Shown: positions 25,901-40,900 of the stretch, piece by piece | Layout: each line of letters begins with the position of its first letter | How positions within the stretch are numbered: position 1 is the stretch's first letter | Assembly: GCA_011033025.1 (NCBI GenBank) | Contig: WFMF01000007.1 | Span: forward strand, 186,001 to 250,000 | From: Beroe forskalii | Taxonomy: Eukaryota; Ctenophora; Nuda; Beroida; Beroidae | Direction: 5' to 3' | Length of the DNA stretch: 64,000 bases | Position numbers and translations under genes: made by a program | The notes under the pieces: generated by a model | Seen by the model: only the letters and a program-made list of their open reading frames with translations | Database searches by the model: none | Told to the model about the DNA's origin: nothing

Positions 25901-28900
25901 AATGCTTGATGCAGGTATTATCGTAAGAGAGGATTACTAAGTTAAACTGAATGCTAGAATAGAAATGCTTGATAGGTATCGTAGAGGATTACTAAGTTAA
26001 ACTGAATGCTAGAATAGAAATGCTTGATGCAGGTATTATCGTAAGATTACTAAGTTAAACTGAATGCTAGAATAGAAATGCTTGATGCAGGTATTATCGT
26101 AAGATTACTAAGTTAAACTGAATGCTAGAATAGAAATGCTTGATGCAGGTATTATCGTAAGAGAGGATTACTAAGTTAAACTGAATGCTAGAATAGAAAT
26201 GCTTGATGCAGGTATTATCGTAAGAGAGGATTACTAAGTTAAACTGAATGCTAGAATAGAAATGCTTGATGCAGGTATAAGAGAGGATTCTAAGTTAAAC
26301 TGAATGCTAAGAGGATTACTAAGTTAAACTGAATGCTAGAATAGAAATGCTTGATGCAGGTATTATCGTAAGAGAGGATTACTAAGTTAAACTGAATGCT
26401 AGAATAGAAATGTGATGATGCAGGTTAAACTGAATTATCGTAATCGTAAGAGAGGATTACTAAGTTAAACTGAATGCTAGAATAGAAATGCTTGATGCAG
26501 GTATTATCGTAGAGGGATTACTAAGTTAAACTGAATGCTAGAATAGAAATGCTTGATGCAGGTATTATCGTAAGAGAGGATTACTAAGTTAAACTGAATG
26601 CTAGAATAGAAATGCTTGATGCAGGTATTATCGTAAGAGAGGATTACTAAGTTAAACTGAATGCTAGAATAGAAATGCTTGATGCAGGTATTATCGTAAG
26701 AGAGGATTACTAAGTTAAACTGAATGCTAGAATAGAAATGCTTGATGCAGGTATTATCGTAAGAGAGGATTACTAAGTTAAACTGAATGCTAGAATAGAA
26801 ATGCTTGATGCTTGATGCAGGTATTATCGTAAGAGATTAAAGAATTTAGTTAAATGCTAGAATAGAAATGCTTGAATATCGTAAGAGTAGATTACTAAGT
26901 TAAACTGAATGCTAGAATAGAAATGCTTGATGCAGGTATTATCGTAAGATTACTAAGTTAAACTGAATGCTAGAATAGAAATGCTTGATGCAGGTATTAT
27001 CGTAAGAGAAGATTACTAAGTTAAACTGAATGCTAGAATAGAAATGCTTGATGCAGGTATTATCGTAAGAGAGGATTACTAAGTTAAACTGAATGCTAGA
27101 ATAGAAATGCTTGATGCAGGTATTATCGTAAGAGAGGATTACTAAGTTAAACTGAATGCTAGAATAGAAATGCTTGATGCAGGTATTATCGTAAGAGAGG
27201 ATTACTAAGTTAAACTGAATGCTAGAATAGAAATGCTTGATGCAGGTATTATCGTAAGATTACTAAGTTAAACTGAATGCTAGAATAGAAATACTAAGTT
27301 AAACTGAATGCTAGAATAGAAATGCTTGATGCAGGTATTATCGTAAGAGAGGATTACTAAGTTAAACTGAATGCTAGAATAGAAATGCTTGATGCAGGTA
27401 TTATCGTAAGAGAGGATTACTAAGTTAAACTGAATGCTAGAATAGAAATGCTTGATGCAGGTATTATCGTAAGAGGATTACTAAGTTAAACTGAATGCTA
27501 GAATAGAAATGCTTGATGCAGGTATTATCGTAAGAGAGGATTACTAAGTTAAACTGAATGCTAGAATAGAAATGCTTGATGCAGGTATTATCGTAAGAGA
27601 GGATTACTAAGTTAAACTGAATGCTAGAATAGAAATGCTTGATGCAGGTATGAGATTACTAAGTTAAACTGAATGCTAGAATAGAAATGCTTGATGCAGG
27701 TATTATCGTAAGAGAGGATTACCGTTAAACTGAATGCTAGAATAGAAATGCTTGATGCAGGTATTATCGTAAGAGAGATTACTAAGTTAAACTGAATGCT
27801 AGAATAGAAATGCTTGATGCAGGTATTATCGTAAGAGAGGATTACTAAGTTAAACTGAATAGAATAGAAATGCTTGATGGAAATGCTGGATTACTAAGTT
27901 AAACTGAATGCTAGAATAGAAATGCTTGATGCAGGTATTATCAAGAGAGGATTACTAAGTTAAACTTTGAAACTGAATGCTAGAATAGTTAAATGCATTG
28001 AATGCAAGATTACTAAGTTAAACTGAATGCTAGAATAGAAATGCTTGATGCAGGTATTATCGATTACTAAGTTAAACTGAATGCTAGAATAGAAATGCTT
28101 GATGCAGGTATTATCGTAAGAGAAGATTACTAAGTTAAACTGAATGCTAGAATAGAAATGCTTGATGCAGGTATTATCGTAAGATTACTAAGTTAAACTG
28201 AATGCTAGAATAGAAATGCTTGATGCAGGTATTATCGTAAGAGAGGATTACTAAGTTAAACTGAATGCTAGAATAGAAATGCTTGATGCAGGTATTATCG
28301 TAAGAGAAGATTACTAAGTTAAACTGAATGCTAGAATAGAAATGCTTGATGCAGGTATTATCGTAAGAGAGATTAAGTTAAACTGAATGCTAGAATAGAA
28401 ATGCTTGATGCAGGTATTATCGTAAGAGGATTACTAAGTTAAACTGAATGCTAGAATAGAAATGCTTGATGCAGGTATTATCGTAAGAGAAGATTACTAA
28501 GTTAAATACTAAGAAAACTGAATGCTAGAATAAGTTAAACTGAATATCGAGAGGATTACTAAGTTAAATGAAATAGAATAGAAATGCTTGATGCAGGTAT
28601 TATCGTAAGAGAGATTACTAAGTTAAACTGAATGCTAGAATAGAAATGCTTGATGCAGGTATTATCGTAAGAGAAGATTACTAAGTTAAACTGAATGCTA
28701 GAATAGAAATGCTTGATGCAGGTATTATCGTGAGAGATTACTAAGTTAAACTGAATGCTAGAATAGAAATGCTTGATGCAGGTATTATCGTAAGAGAAGA
28801 TTACTAAGTTAAACTGAATGCTAGAATAGAAATGCTTGATGCAGGTATTATCGAGAAGATTACTAAGTTAAACTGAATGCTAGAATAGAAATGCTTGATG

Positions 28901-31900
28901 CAGGTATTATCGTAGAGGATTACTAAGTTAAACTGAATGCTAGAATAGAAATGCTTGATGCAGGTATTATCGTAAGAGAAGGATTACTAAGTTAAACTGA
29001 ATGCTAGAATAGAAATGCTTGATGCAGGTATTATCGTAAGAGAAGATTACTAAGTTAAACTGAAATGAATAGATGCTAGAATAGAAATGCTTGATGCAGG
29101 TATTATCCTAAGAGAGGATTAATAAGTTAAACTGAATGCTAGAATAGAAATGCTTGATGCAGGTATTATCCTAAGAGAGGATTAATAAGTTAAACTGAAT
29201 GCTAGAATAGAAATGCTTGATGCAGGTATTATCGTAAGAGAAGATTACTAAGTTAAACTGAATGCTAGAATAGAAATGCTTGATGCAGGTATTATCGTAA
29301 GAGAAGATTACTAAGTTAAACTGAATGCTAGAATAGAAATGCTTGATGCAGGTATTATCGTAAGAGAGAAGATTACTAAGTTAAACTGAATGCTAGAATA
29401 GAAATGCTTGATGCAGGTATTATCGTAAGAGAGGATTACTAAGTTAAACTGAATGCTAGAATAGAAATGCTTGATGCAGGTATTATCGTAAGAGAGGATT
29501 ACTAAGTGCCGGGAGGCGTGAGACCACGCAAGATTGAACGGTGCGGAGTCAATAGTATTATACATTTAATATACTGGCAGGCATTTGTAAAGTTTATATT
29601 ATTCATTAACTACCAGCTTCCCCGGCTCATTATCCCCTACAAAGCAGCCCTATACATGTCGAAATAGCCAATTTCATGAAACCTGGGCAGTATTTCACGA
29701 ACATACAGACCAATCAATTCAGCAATCAATTCACTCAGCAAATCCTTTCACTCAGCTATCAATTCACTCAGCTATCAATTCACTCAGCTATCAATTCACT
29801 CAGCTATCAATTCACTCAGCTATCAATTCACTCAGCTATTAATTCACTCAGCTATCAATTCACTCAGCTATCAATTCACTCAGCTATCAATTCACTCAGC
29901 TATCAATTCACTCAGCTATCAATTCATTCAGCTATCAATTCACTCAGCTATCAATTCACTCAGCTATCAATTCATTCAGCTATCAATTCACTCAGCTATC
30001 AATTCACTCAGCTATCAATTCACTCAGCTATCAATTCACTCAGCTATCAATTCACTCAGCTATCAATTCCTTCAGCTATCAATTCACTCATCTATCAATT
30101 CACTCAACTATCAATTCACTCAGCTATCAATTCACTCAGCTATCAATTCACTCAACTATCAATTCACTCAGCTTTCAATTCACTCACCTATCAATTCACT
30201 CACCTATAAATTCACTCAACTATCAATTCACTCACCTATCAATTCACTCAGCTATCAATTCATTCATCTATCAATTCACTCACCCATCAATTAACTTTCA
30301 ATTATAAACCCCCCCCATAAACCCCAAAAAAATTTAACCCCATTTGCCTTTTCGATATCCACTTGGGGGTTTATGGGGGGTTTAATTTTCCAGGTACCAT
30401 TTCCAAAATGATCAAAATTTCAGACAAAAAATGGCTCCATTGCGGTGAAAATGTGTAATTTCTTGTGATCCTTGCTCAATTTTAAAGGCGTATTTAAACT
30501 AAGAAGCGAAGAAAGGAAGAAAAGTTAAGCCAAAAAATCTCTAAAAAGGGTACCATTCTAGAAAAAAGGTCGAAAATCATCAACAAAAAATGGTACCATT
30601 TCAGAAAAGGGCCAAAAAATGGTACCATTTCAGAAAGGGGTCGAAAATCGTCAACAGAAAATGGTACCATTTCAGAAAAGTGCCAAAAATCTTCAACAAA
30701 AAATGGTACCATTTCAGAAAAGGGTTGAAATTTGTCAACAAAAAGTGGTACCATTTCAGAAAAGGGTCGAAAATCATCAATCGAAATGGTACCATTTCAA
30801 AGAAGGGCCAAAAATCGTCAACAAAAATGGTACCAATTTAGAAAAGGGCGAAAAATGTCCAACAAAAAAATGGTACCATTTCAGAAAAGGTCGAAAATCA
30901 TCAACGAAAAATGGTACCATTTCAGAAAAGGGCCAAAAATGGTACCATTTCAGGAAAGGTTTGCAAATCGTCAACAGAAAATGGTACCATTTCAGAAAAG
31001 TGCAAAAAATCTTCAACAAAAAATGGTACCATTTCAGAAAAGGGTTGAAATTTGTCAACAAAAAGTGGTACCATTTCAGAAAAGGGTCGAAAATCATCAA
31101 TCGAAAATGGTACCATTTCAAAGAAGGGCCAAAAATCGTCAACAAAAAATGGTACCAATTTAGAAAAGGGCGAAAAATGTCCAACAAAAAATGGTACCAT
31201 TCTAGAAAAGGGTCGAAAATCAGCAACAAAAAATGGTACCATTTCAGAACAGGGCCAAAAAATGGTACCATTTCAAAAAAGGTTCGAAAATCCACAACAA
31301 AAATGGTACCATTTCAAAGAAGGGCCAAAAGTCCTCAACAAAAAAATGGTACCATTTCAGAAAGGGTCGAAAATCAATAACGAAAAATGCCATTTTGAAA
31401 GAGGACAAAAATGGTATTTCAGGAAAGGGTTAAAAATCGCCAACAAAAAAATGGTACCATTTCAGAAAAGGGTCGAAAATCCTCAACAAAAATGGTACCA
31501 TTCCGTTAAAAAGCCAAAAATCGTGCAAAAATTAATCATAAAACAGCCAAATTTAACTTAATTAAGCCCCCATAAACCCCCATAAACCCCCAAAAATTAA
31601 ACCCCCATTTGCCATTTTTCGATATCCACCGGGGGTTTATGGGGGTTGGCCCCCCCCCCCTATCAATTCACTCACCTATCAATTCACTTAGCTATCAATT
31701 CACTCACCTATCAATTCACTCAACTATCAATTCACTCAACTATCAATTCACTCAACTATTAATTCACTCAGCTATCAATTCACTCACCTATCAATTCACG
31801 CAGCTATCAACTTATCAATTCATTCACCTATCAATTCATTCACCTATCAATTCACTCAGCTATCAATTCACTCACCTATCAATTCACTCAGCTATCAATT

Positions 31901-34900
31901 CACTCACGTATCAATTCACTCAACTATTAATTCACTCAGCTATCAATTCACTCACCTATCAATTCACGCAGCTATCAACTTATCAATTCATTCACCTATC
32001 AATTCATTCACCTATCAGCTATCAATTCCTACTATCAATTCACTCAACTATCAATTCACTCAGCTATCAATTCACTCAGCTATCAATTCACTCACCTATC
32101 AATTCACTCACCTATCAATTCACTCAGCTATCAATTCACTCAGCTATCAATTCACTCACCTATCAATTCATTCACCTATCAATTCACTCACCTATCAATT
32201 CACTCACCTATCAATTCACTCACCTCTCAATTCACTCACCTATCAATTCACTCACCTATCAATTCACTCACCTATCAATTCACTCACCTATCAATTCACT
32301 CACCTATCAATTCACTCAACTATCAGTTCACTCACCTATCAATTCACTCAACTATCAGTTCACTCAGCATTCAACATAACCAAAGGTAGTTTGGTTTTGG
32401 GAAGTACAACATAAACAACTATCGAATACTAGCAGGGCCCATTAATTTATTCTATTACTACCTATTTATTTTCAGGAAGTGGAACTGCGTTTAACCGCAA
32501 TTGCAAGAGAACCTCCATGAGAAAGGAATTGCAACGCTCAACATTCTATTAAATCTGGATTTGAGTTGAGAAGTAGATTAATTAATGCGATCCTCGAAAG
32601 GAAAGCTTTGACTGGAAAACTATTAGACAACGTATTATACCCATTATACTACAAGCTGTATTCTTGACTGTTATAGCTCTTACTAGCAAAATGACAATTA
32701 TGAAATTTCTGATATCACAATTTAAAGTAATAAAGTAATTCTTGACCTGACAAGCCCACGAGCAATAAAGCAATATTAACAATGTAAAATGTAAGGGAAT
32801 CCGGCGGAAAGAAATAGAGAGTAGCAAGCGTAACGTAGAATTTAATATAGTCTTTGAAGAGCGCTGCGTGGCGGTTAAATACCGTGGCAGGTAACATTAC
32901 GCGGGCTCCAACCACACGCGCATCCTTTTAAAGTGAGAGACGGTGACAGTTAGCGTTTAACTGCGTGGGGGAGTGAAGACTGAAGGGAACACAGTCGGTG
33001 GGGGAGTGAAGGGAGGGGGAACACAGTCGGGGGAGGGGGGGTTTGGTGGTGGTGAGATTAGAGGGAACAGACTCGCGTGGGGGGGGGGGGCAGTGCACGA
33101 AGGGGGAACAGACTCGGGAGGGGGAGTGGGGGTGAGAGAAGTGCTATAAAAACGTCGCGTATTTGAAATTTGCGGATCAAATAGAACATCTGCGCCGGCT
33201 AGTAGTATTTGGGGGCGTGTAAATACTAGTTTTTGAATACCGATTTGAGCATGAGTTCAAATTTTGAGGATTTAATCGCAACAAAATACTCAGGCTAGTA
33301 ATAACTTAGTTTTATGAATAGCAAACGTCTACTAGTACTTAGAAAATATGTAAGATAATCTCGCAATTTGAGCATGAGTTTAGTGTTTAAGTTTATGAGT
33401 TTATGGTTGACCCCTATAATCTCACAATTTGAGTATAAGTTTAGGTTCATGTTTGAGCTCGTTTTCAAAGCGCAAATGTTCACATTGGGTTTAATATAAG
33501 GTTAAAACCTTACCTTGGGCGTTTGTCCGGAGTTCATGCGCAGACTGTACTTTATGTAGACACTGTCCGCAAACAGACGAGGGTCACTCCTGGGGAGGTG
33601 GAAGTGAGGGAATGAGGGCGACTTCCTAGTCGTCAGTTGGTGTATTGGTATCTAGTCTGAATCGTGATCGAAAGATCCCGGGTTCGATTCCCTGCCATTC
33701 CCACTGAGCTAAGGGTGAAAGATACCTATTCATCCAAACGGCTCACTCAACCGAGCACACAGGAAACAATGCGGGATGGTTAAATGAGGAGCTGCACATT
33801 GCACCGAAGACTTGAGGCGAATAAAATGTTACACTTCCTAAATAACCGTCACTGGCTAGATAACTTGTTTACTTGGATCCTTCGATTCCTGTCATTGGCT
33901 GTACAGCTGTTGGAATAGAAGTAAAGCTTTCAAGATAAAAAGGGGTGCCAGGAAGAAGGAAAATTGTAAAATGGTGAATTCAAGTATTCAAGTACCCTGG
34001 TGGTATAACCGATGGGGTATTGAGCCAAGAGGGGGGGGGGGGTGGTGGGCCAAGGACCAAGGTAACAAGTAACATAGTTACAGACAATAATATGTGTGCT
34101 TGTAACGTACCTGGGATCATTAGAAAGAGAACATCTTTGGTAGCAACTATGACTCGACTGCTCCGACTGTAAGTTCTCGATGCACTGAAAATAAAGAAAT
34201 CTCACAAAACTGTAGGTGTGATATCCTAAAGGACTAAAGGAGGATAACGACTTTGACACCCAGCGTAAAATTGTATCATCAAGTCCGACCGAGGTCAGGA
34301 ACGTTCGGAAAGGAGAAAGCTTTTCTCATGGAGCTGTATGCGGGGTAAGAAAACAATGGAATTCTTCTTGACAGAACATTGCTTCCATTGCTCTCAATGG
34401 AAGAGTACCAACGTACTCTTCAACACTTCAAGCATGGTTCTCATTGCTCGGCTAAGAAATTAAGTCATTGCACGTTAGGCAGAGCCGAGTGCAATCATTC
34501 CGCGAGGATGAGCTGCACCCAAATAAAATAATTACGATTATCTTCAGAGCCTATCAGTAGTAAACGACCGGTTTCCATTTCTGAAAAAGAACGGTTTCGG
34601 CTTCGGTTGGCTAAAAACGCCCGGTTAACCGGTATTTCGGTTATTAACCGATTGTTTCCTGCCAAACAGTGAGGCTATGTCTATGAGGGCTAAGACCGCT
34701 AAAAGGTGAGTGGGAATTGCTAAAGCAACTACATAGAGGGAGCAGTTATTCAGAGACCCTCAGACCCTCAGAGATACCCTCAGAGATACCCTCAGAGAGA
34801 CTCTCAGAGAGACCCTCAGAGAGACCCTCAGAGAGACCCTCAGAGAGACCCTCAGAGAGACTCTCAGAGAGACCCTCAGAGAGACCCTCAGAGAGACCCT

Positions 34901-37900
34901 CAGAGAGACTTTCAGAGAGACCCTCAGAGATACCCTCAGAGAGGCCCTCAGAGAGACTCTCAGAGAGACTCTCAGAGAGGCCCTCAGAGAGACCCTCAGA
35001 GAGGCCCTCAGAGAGACCCTCAGAGAGACCCTCAGAGAGACTCCCAGAGAGACCCTCAGAGAGACCCTCAGAGAGACCCTCAGAGAGACCCTCAGAGAGG
35101 CCCTCAGAGAGACCCTCAGAGAGGCCCTCAGAGAGGTCCTCAGAGAGACCCTCAGAGAGGCCCTCAGAGAGACCCTCAGAGAGACCCTCAGAGAGACCCT
35201 CAGAGAGACCCTCAGAGAGACCCTCAGAGAGACCCTCAGAGAGGCCCTCAGAGAGGCCCTCAGAGAGACTCTCAGAGAGACCCTCAGAGAGACTCCCAGA
35301 GAGACCCTCAGAGAGACCCTCAGAGAGACCCTCAGAGAGGCCCTCAGAGAGACTCTCAGAGAGGCCCTCAGAGAGACCCTCAGAGAGGCCCTCAGAGAGA
35401 CCCTCAGAGAGACCCTCAGAGAGACCCTCAGAGAGGCCCTCAGAGAGACCATCAGAGAGAGCCTCAGAAAGGCCCTCAGAGAGGCCCTCAGAGAGACCCT
35501 CAGAGAGACCCTCAGAGAGACCCTCAGAGAGGCCCTCAGAGAGACCCTCAGAGAGACTCTCAGAGAGACCCTCAGAGAGACCCTCAGAGAGACCCTCAGA
35601 GAGACCCTCAGAGAGACTTTCAGAGAGACCCTCAGAGACGCCCTCAGAGAGACCCTCAGAGAGGCCCTCAGAGAGACCCTCAGAGAGACTTTCAGAGAGA
35701 CCCTCAGAGAGACCCTCAGAGAGACCCTCAGAGAGACTCTCAGAGAGACCCTCAGAGAGACCCTCAGAGAGACCCTCAGAGAGACTCTCAGAGAGACTCT
35801 CAGAGAGACTCTCAGAGAGACCCTCAGAGAGACTCTCAGAGAGGCCCACAGAGAAGCTCCATTACCTCTGCAGAATGAGAGTCTTGTAAGGACCTGACCC
35901 TCTTCACAAGGACTTTAGGAGTAGCCGGCAGCTCACAAATAGAAATGTTCACAAAGTAAGCAAAATTCTGATAGAAAAGCTCTGGCACCCGTGCGTGTGG
36001 GCTGAAAGAATGACACTAAAATGAAGATATGACTTTATTCAGTCTGCTCGGTGCATACTACTGCTACAGAGCGAAGTTCAGATTCTTGGAGAACAAAACA
36101 TATGCTGATTATACTTTTATAGCCAGAAAGGGAGATTTGCGCCCCTTCGCAGGTCACAGCTTGAATACGTTACATCAGAAGGACACCTTCCGAATTCTAA
36201 CACTTTCCTTACACTGCAACTACTCCCTAACTTAGGGTAGCTAAATACGCGCAAAAATCGGAAAAAGAACGGCGTGGTGGCTTCTGGAGAGAAATACGCG
36301 TATTTTGTTTAAAAAATGCGACAAGAAATGTCAGCACCAGGTCTGAATAGGGGTTGTTAATTAAATGTGCGAAAACTACGCGCGCAGCGAACTACCAATA
36401 AAATTTAATATCGTCAACATTTAGGGTACGCACGACGTTAACGCACATATAGATTATAGCTATACAAATTAAATAATTAAATTTGAACGATGCATTTTGA
36501 CTGATTATAATATTATTAAACACTTCCATGAAATACGGAATTTTCCAGAAAAAATACGTATCGTATTTTTTGCCTATTTAACAACCTTGACCCTACCACC
36601 GGAGTTACGCCGCAACTTCACCCTAGTCCCCAACAATCTTCACACTCTAAAAGTCAAAAACGAATTATTAGACGGACCACCGTTTTGAGAGGTGAGAATA
36701 GGGTTCTTTGGATTTAACAGGGAAACCAGCAAGAAGTGGCGAGTATCATCGCTCCACAGTTATCAGGCACAAAATATATGACCAGATTCACCATTATTTG
36801 GCCACCCATCTATCCATGAGACCTCTGGCGAATTAATAAGGGTCAAAAAGGGCCGCTTTAAGGTAAACGCGACTCTTCTCCCTCATAAAAGACGAAAAAT
36901 GGGTGATTTCGGAAATTCTGACGTCACTTATGTCTTACTTAGGTTTTCAGCTCAACCGACCAAACTTAAATTTTCAGCTCTCAAAAAGGAATTAATAGAC
37001 GGACCACTGTATTATCACTTCGGGAGGGTATTTACCTGTCCTACGTCCACGGTCCAGGAGGCCTTGTCGCGGGGAGACTCAGCCAGGAGGGTGATAGTGC
37101 GGGGGTCGGGGGAGGAGTCGAGGAGGGTCAGTTTGAAGCCCTCCTCCTGGTGAGACTTGTCATCCTCTTCTGACAACTCCTCAACCAGGATGCAGTGGTT
37201 TAGTGTCACTAGCCCGTACTCCTGAGAGACATCATTAGGAGACAAGCCATTGAGACATCATGTCATTAGGAGACAAGCCATTGAGACATCATGTCTAACA
37301 TTAGGAGACAAGCCATTGAGACATCATGTCTAACATTAGGAGACAAGCCATTGAGACATCATGTCTTACATTTAACATTTTATTAGGAGACAAGCCATTG
37401 AGGCATCATATTTTCTAACATAACATTTAAGAGACAAGCCATTGAACTATCATGCCTAACATCTAACATTCAATTTAGGAGACAAGCTATTGAGGCATCA
37501 TTTCTAACGTCTAACAACATTTAGAATCATTGAACCATCAAGCCATTGAGGCATCATTTCTAACGTCTAACAACTAATCTAGCATCTGACAACTTATTTC
37601 ATTAAATGGAAGCAATACAAGTCATTCAAATCTCATTAATTTCAGAGTAACTGAATATTCTTTGTATTGAAATATTATGATGAGTGGGTGTCCCTGTGAA
37701 GGAACAGACCTTGTTGACACTGAGCTGCTCGCCAATTCTCTCAGTGATGAGCATGTGGTTAGTGAAGAGGAAGCAGTGCTTGGCCCCGCTCTTCATGTCT
37801 CTCCGGACTTGGTTCTTGGTCTGCACTCCCACCAGTCTCAGCATGCCTTGTCTCACGAAGTGCTGGTTGGTGTCAAAGAGCACGTGACATCCCCCACTGA

Positions 37901-40900
37901 TCATCTTCTCAATACTCAGCGTCTTGTACATACTCTCACTGTCCGAGGTCTGCTCGTATATCACCTGCAGTTAGTTGTATGGGGTTAGGGGTCTGCTCGT
38001 ATATTACATGGCCATATTATTTCAGTGAATTATTTAGGAAATGAGGGTTAGGAAATCCAGGGTCTTCCAACTTTTTCTACTTAAATAGGACAAGGCAAGG
38101 AAGTACACTATACCAAACTATTATCAACCTGCAAAAATCCGTTCAAATAATAAAGTAATAAGGTTCCGCCCTTTATTAGTTCCACCTTGATTAATTTCAC
38201 CTTTTAGACAAGGAAAAAACAGGATTCAACACTCACAACAGATAGCTCTTGGAGTTTGGAGCGGGCCTCCTCGAACTTTACTCTTTCTACATGATCAGGA
38301 GGGGTGAAGGCTAACAGTTGGTGAGGGAAATATACCCTAGAATCTGAAATAGAGGTAGGGGTCAGAGGGGATGAAATTCAGAGGGGGATGAGAGTGACAT
38401 ATCCTGGAATCTGAAATAGAGGTAGGAGTGAGAGGGGATGAACTTCAGGGGGGATGAGAGTGACAAACCCTGGAATCTGAAATAGAGGTAGGGGTCAGAG
38501 GGGATGAAATTCAGAGAGGGAGGAGAGTGACATACCCTGGAATCTGAAATAGAGGTAGGAGTGAGAGGGGATGAAATTCAGAGGGGAATGAGAGGGTAAC
38601 ATAGCCTGGAATCTGAAATAGAGGTAGGGGTGAGAGGGGATGAAATTCAGAGGGGGATGAGAGTGACATACCCTAGAATCTGAAATAGAGGTAGGAGTGA
38701 GAGGGGATGAAATTCAGAGAGGGAGGAGAGGGTAACATATCCTGGAATCTGAAATAGAGGTAGGAGTAAGGGGCGATGAAATTCAGAGAGGGAGGAGAGT
38801 GTCACACCCTGGAATCTGAAATAGAGATAGGGGTGAGGGGGGATGAAATTCAGAGAGGGATGAGAGGATAACATACCCTGGAATCTGAAATAGAGGTAGG
38901 AGTGAGAGGGGATGAAATTCAGAGGGGGATGAGAGGGTAACATACACTGGAATCTGAAATAGAGATAGGGGTGAGAGGGGATGAAATTCAGAGGGGGATG
39001 AGAGGGTAACATATCCTGGAATCTGAAATAGAGGTAGGGATGAGGGGGGGATGAAATTCAGAGGGGGATGAGAGGATAACATACCCTGGAATCTGAAATA
39101 GAGGTAGGAGTCAGGGGGGATGAAATTCAGAGGGGAATGAGAGGGTAACATAGCCTGGAATCTGAAATAGAGGTAGGAGTCAGGGGGGATGAAATTCAGA
39201 GGGGAATGAGAGGATAACATACCCTGGAATCTGAAATAGAGGTAGGGATGAGGGGGGGATGAAATTCAGAGGGGGAGAGGATAACATCACTGAATCTGAA
39301 ATAGAGGAGGATCTGGGGATGAAATTCAGAGGGGATGAGGGGGATGAAATTGAAATAGAGGGGATGAGGGGATGAAATCAGAGGGAATCTGAAATAGAAT
39401 CTGAAATAGAGTGAGGGGGATGAAATTCAGAGGGGATGAGAGGTGACATACCCTGGAATCTGAAATAGAGGTAGGAGTGAGAGGGGATGAAATTCAGAGG
39501 GGGATTAGAGTGACATATCCTGGAATCTGAAATAGAGGTAGGAGTGAGAGGGGATGAAATTCAGAGAGGGAGGAGAGGGTTACATACCCTGGAATCTGAA
39601 ATAGAGGTAGGAGTGAGGGGGGATGAAATTCAGAGGGGGAGGAGAGTGACATATCCTGGAATCTGAAATAGAGGTAGGAGTGAGGGGGGATGAACTTCAG
39701 AGGGGGATGAGAGTGACATACCCAGGAATCTGAAATAGAGGTAGGAGTGAGGGGGGATGAAATTCAGAGGGGGAGGAGAGTGACATGCCCTGGAATCTGA
39801 AATAGAGGTAGGAGTGAGAGGGGATGAAATTCAGAGAGGGATGAGAGTGACATACCCTAGAATCTGAAATAGAGATAGGGGTGAGGGGCGGGAAATTCAG
39901 ATTAATTCGTATGAAATTCAGGAATTAAGAGGGGGTCTTAGTATTTATTTACCCGTTGTATAGGGAAGGTGAGGTACATCTCTAAGCTGTAGCCACATGC
40001 TGCAGGTTTGTTCTCATGCTTCTCCAGCAACGTGTAGAAGTTTTGGTTGTGTTTGCATTGAGTTAGCACCTGTTCGAGAGTGCAGATAAAGTGAAATATT
40101 TCAACGAAAGTTTAGCCCAGGTTAAGTCAGTATGCAACATTCGAGTGAATAAGTTTTTGTAACTTCCGACTGTGGTTTGTAGAGAAAAATTAACTGCCTT
40201 TCCATGAATCGACGTGATGGGTGTTGCCAGGGCCACGCCCATGAAGGGTGTTGCTAGGGCCCATATTCACCTCTAAGCTGGATGCGTGGTTCCTCACAAA
40301 GTCCTGGTACACGACCAGCAGGGGAAGCAGCATGTCAAACAAATCCCCTGGGAAATAGAGCACATGATCTTACGTATATAATGTTACGAAATACAGCCTG
40401 GTACTTAATTACTTGGATGGGCTTTGATAGGCCTGTGGGTTTTATGTCACGTTTAGAGTCTGCACAATTCTAAAGCAGCGTAGAACAGATTCTGATGAAG
40501 CAGTGATATTGTTGTGATAAAGGTGACTTTACCTAGGACGAGCACAGGCCACTTCTCCATCCTGACTTGGAGCCCTTGCAGAAAGATCTGATGAATGTAG
40601 TAAAGTGTCTCACTGAAATAATAACCAGTCATCCTCACAACTATAGGTATGTGGACTGTAGTTCTAGTAATTACAATGTTGCTAGGTGGCTAACAGTGTT
40701 GCTACACACCTAAAACTGTTGCTAGGTGACTAACAGTGCTGCTACACACCTAAAACTGTTGCTAGGTGACTAACAGTGTTGCTAAACACCTAAAACTGTT
40801 GCTAGGTGACTAACAGTGCTGCTAAACACCTGAAACTGTTGCTAGGTGACTAACAGTGTTGCTAAACACCTGAAACTGTTGCTAGGTGACTAATAGTACT

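Noticed and set aside
23915..29508. Possible CRISPR array
   Set aside because: The 63-bp units are head-to-tail with no unique spacers, and the context is a eukaryotic intron.
29676..32379. Plus-strand frames with SYQFTQLSIHS and YHFRKG repeats
   Set aside because: Products of the 16-bp and 42-bp arrays; no gene signals.
34717..35889. Very long open frames on both strands (SERP and SEGL repeats)
   Set aside because: They arise from a 12-bp repeat whose length is divisible by three. No start context, splice logic or conserved domain supports them.
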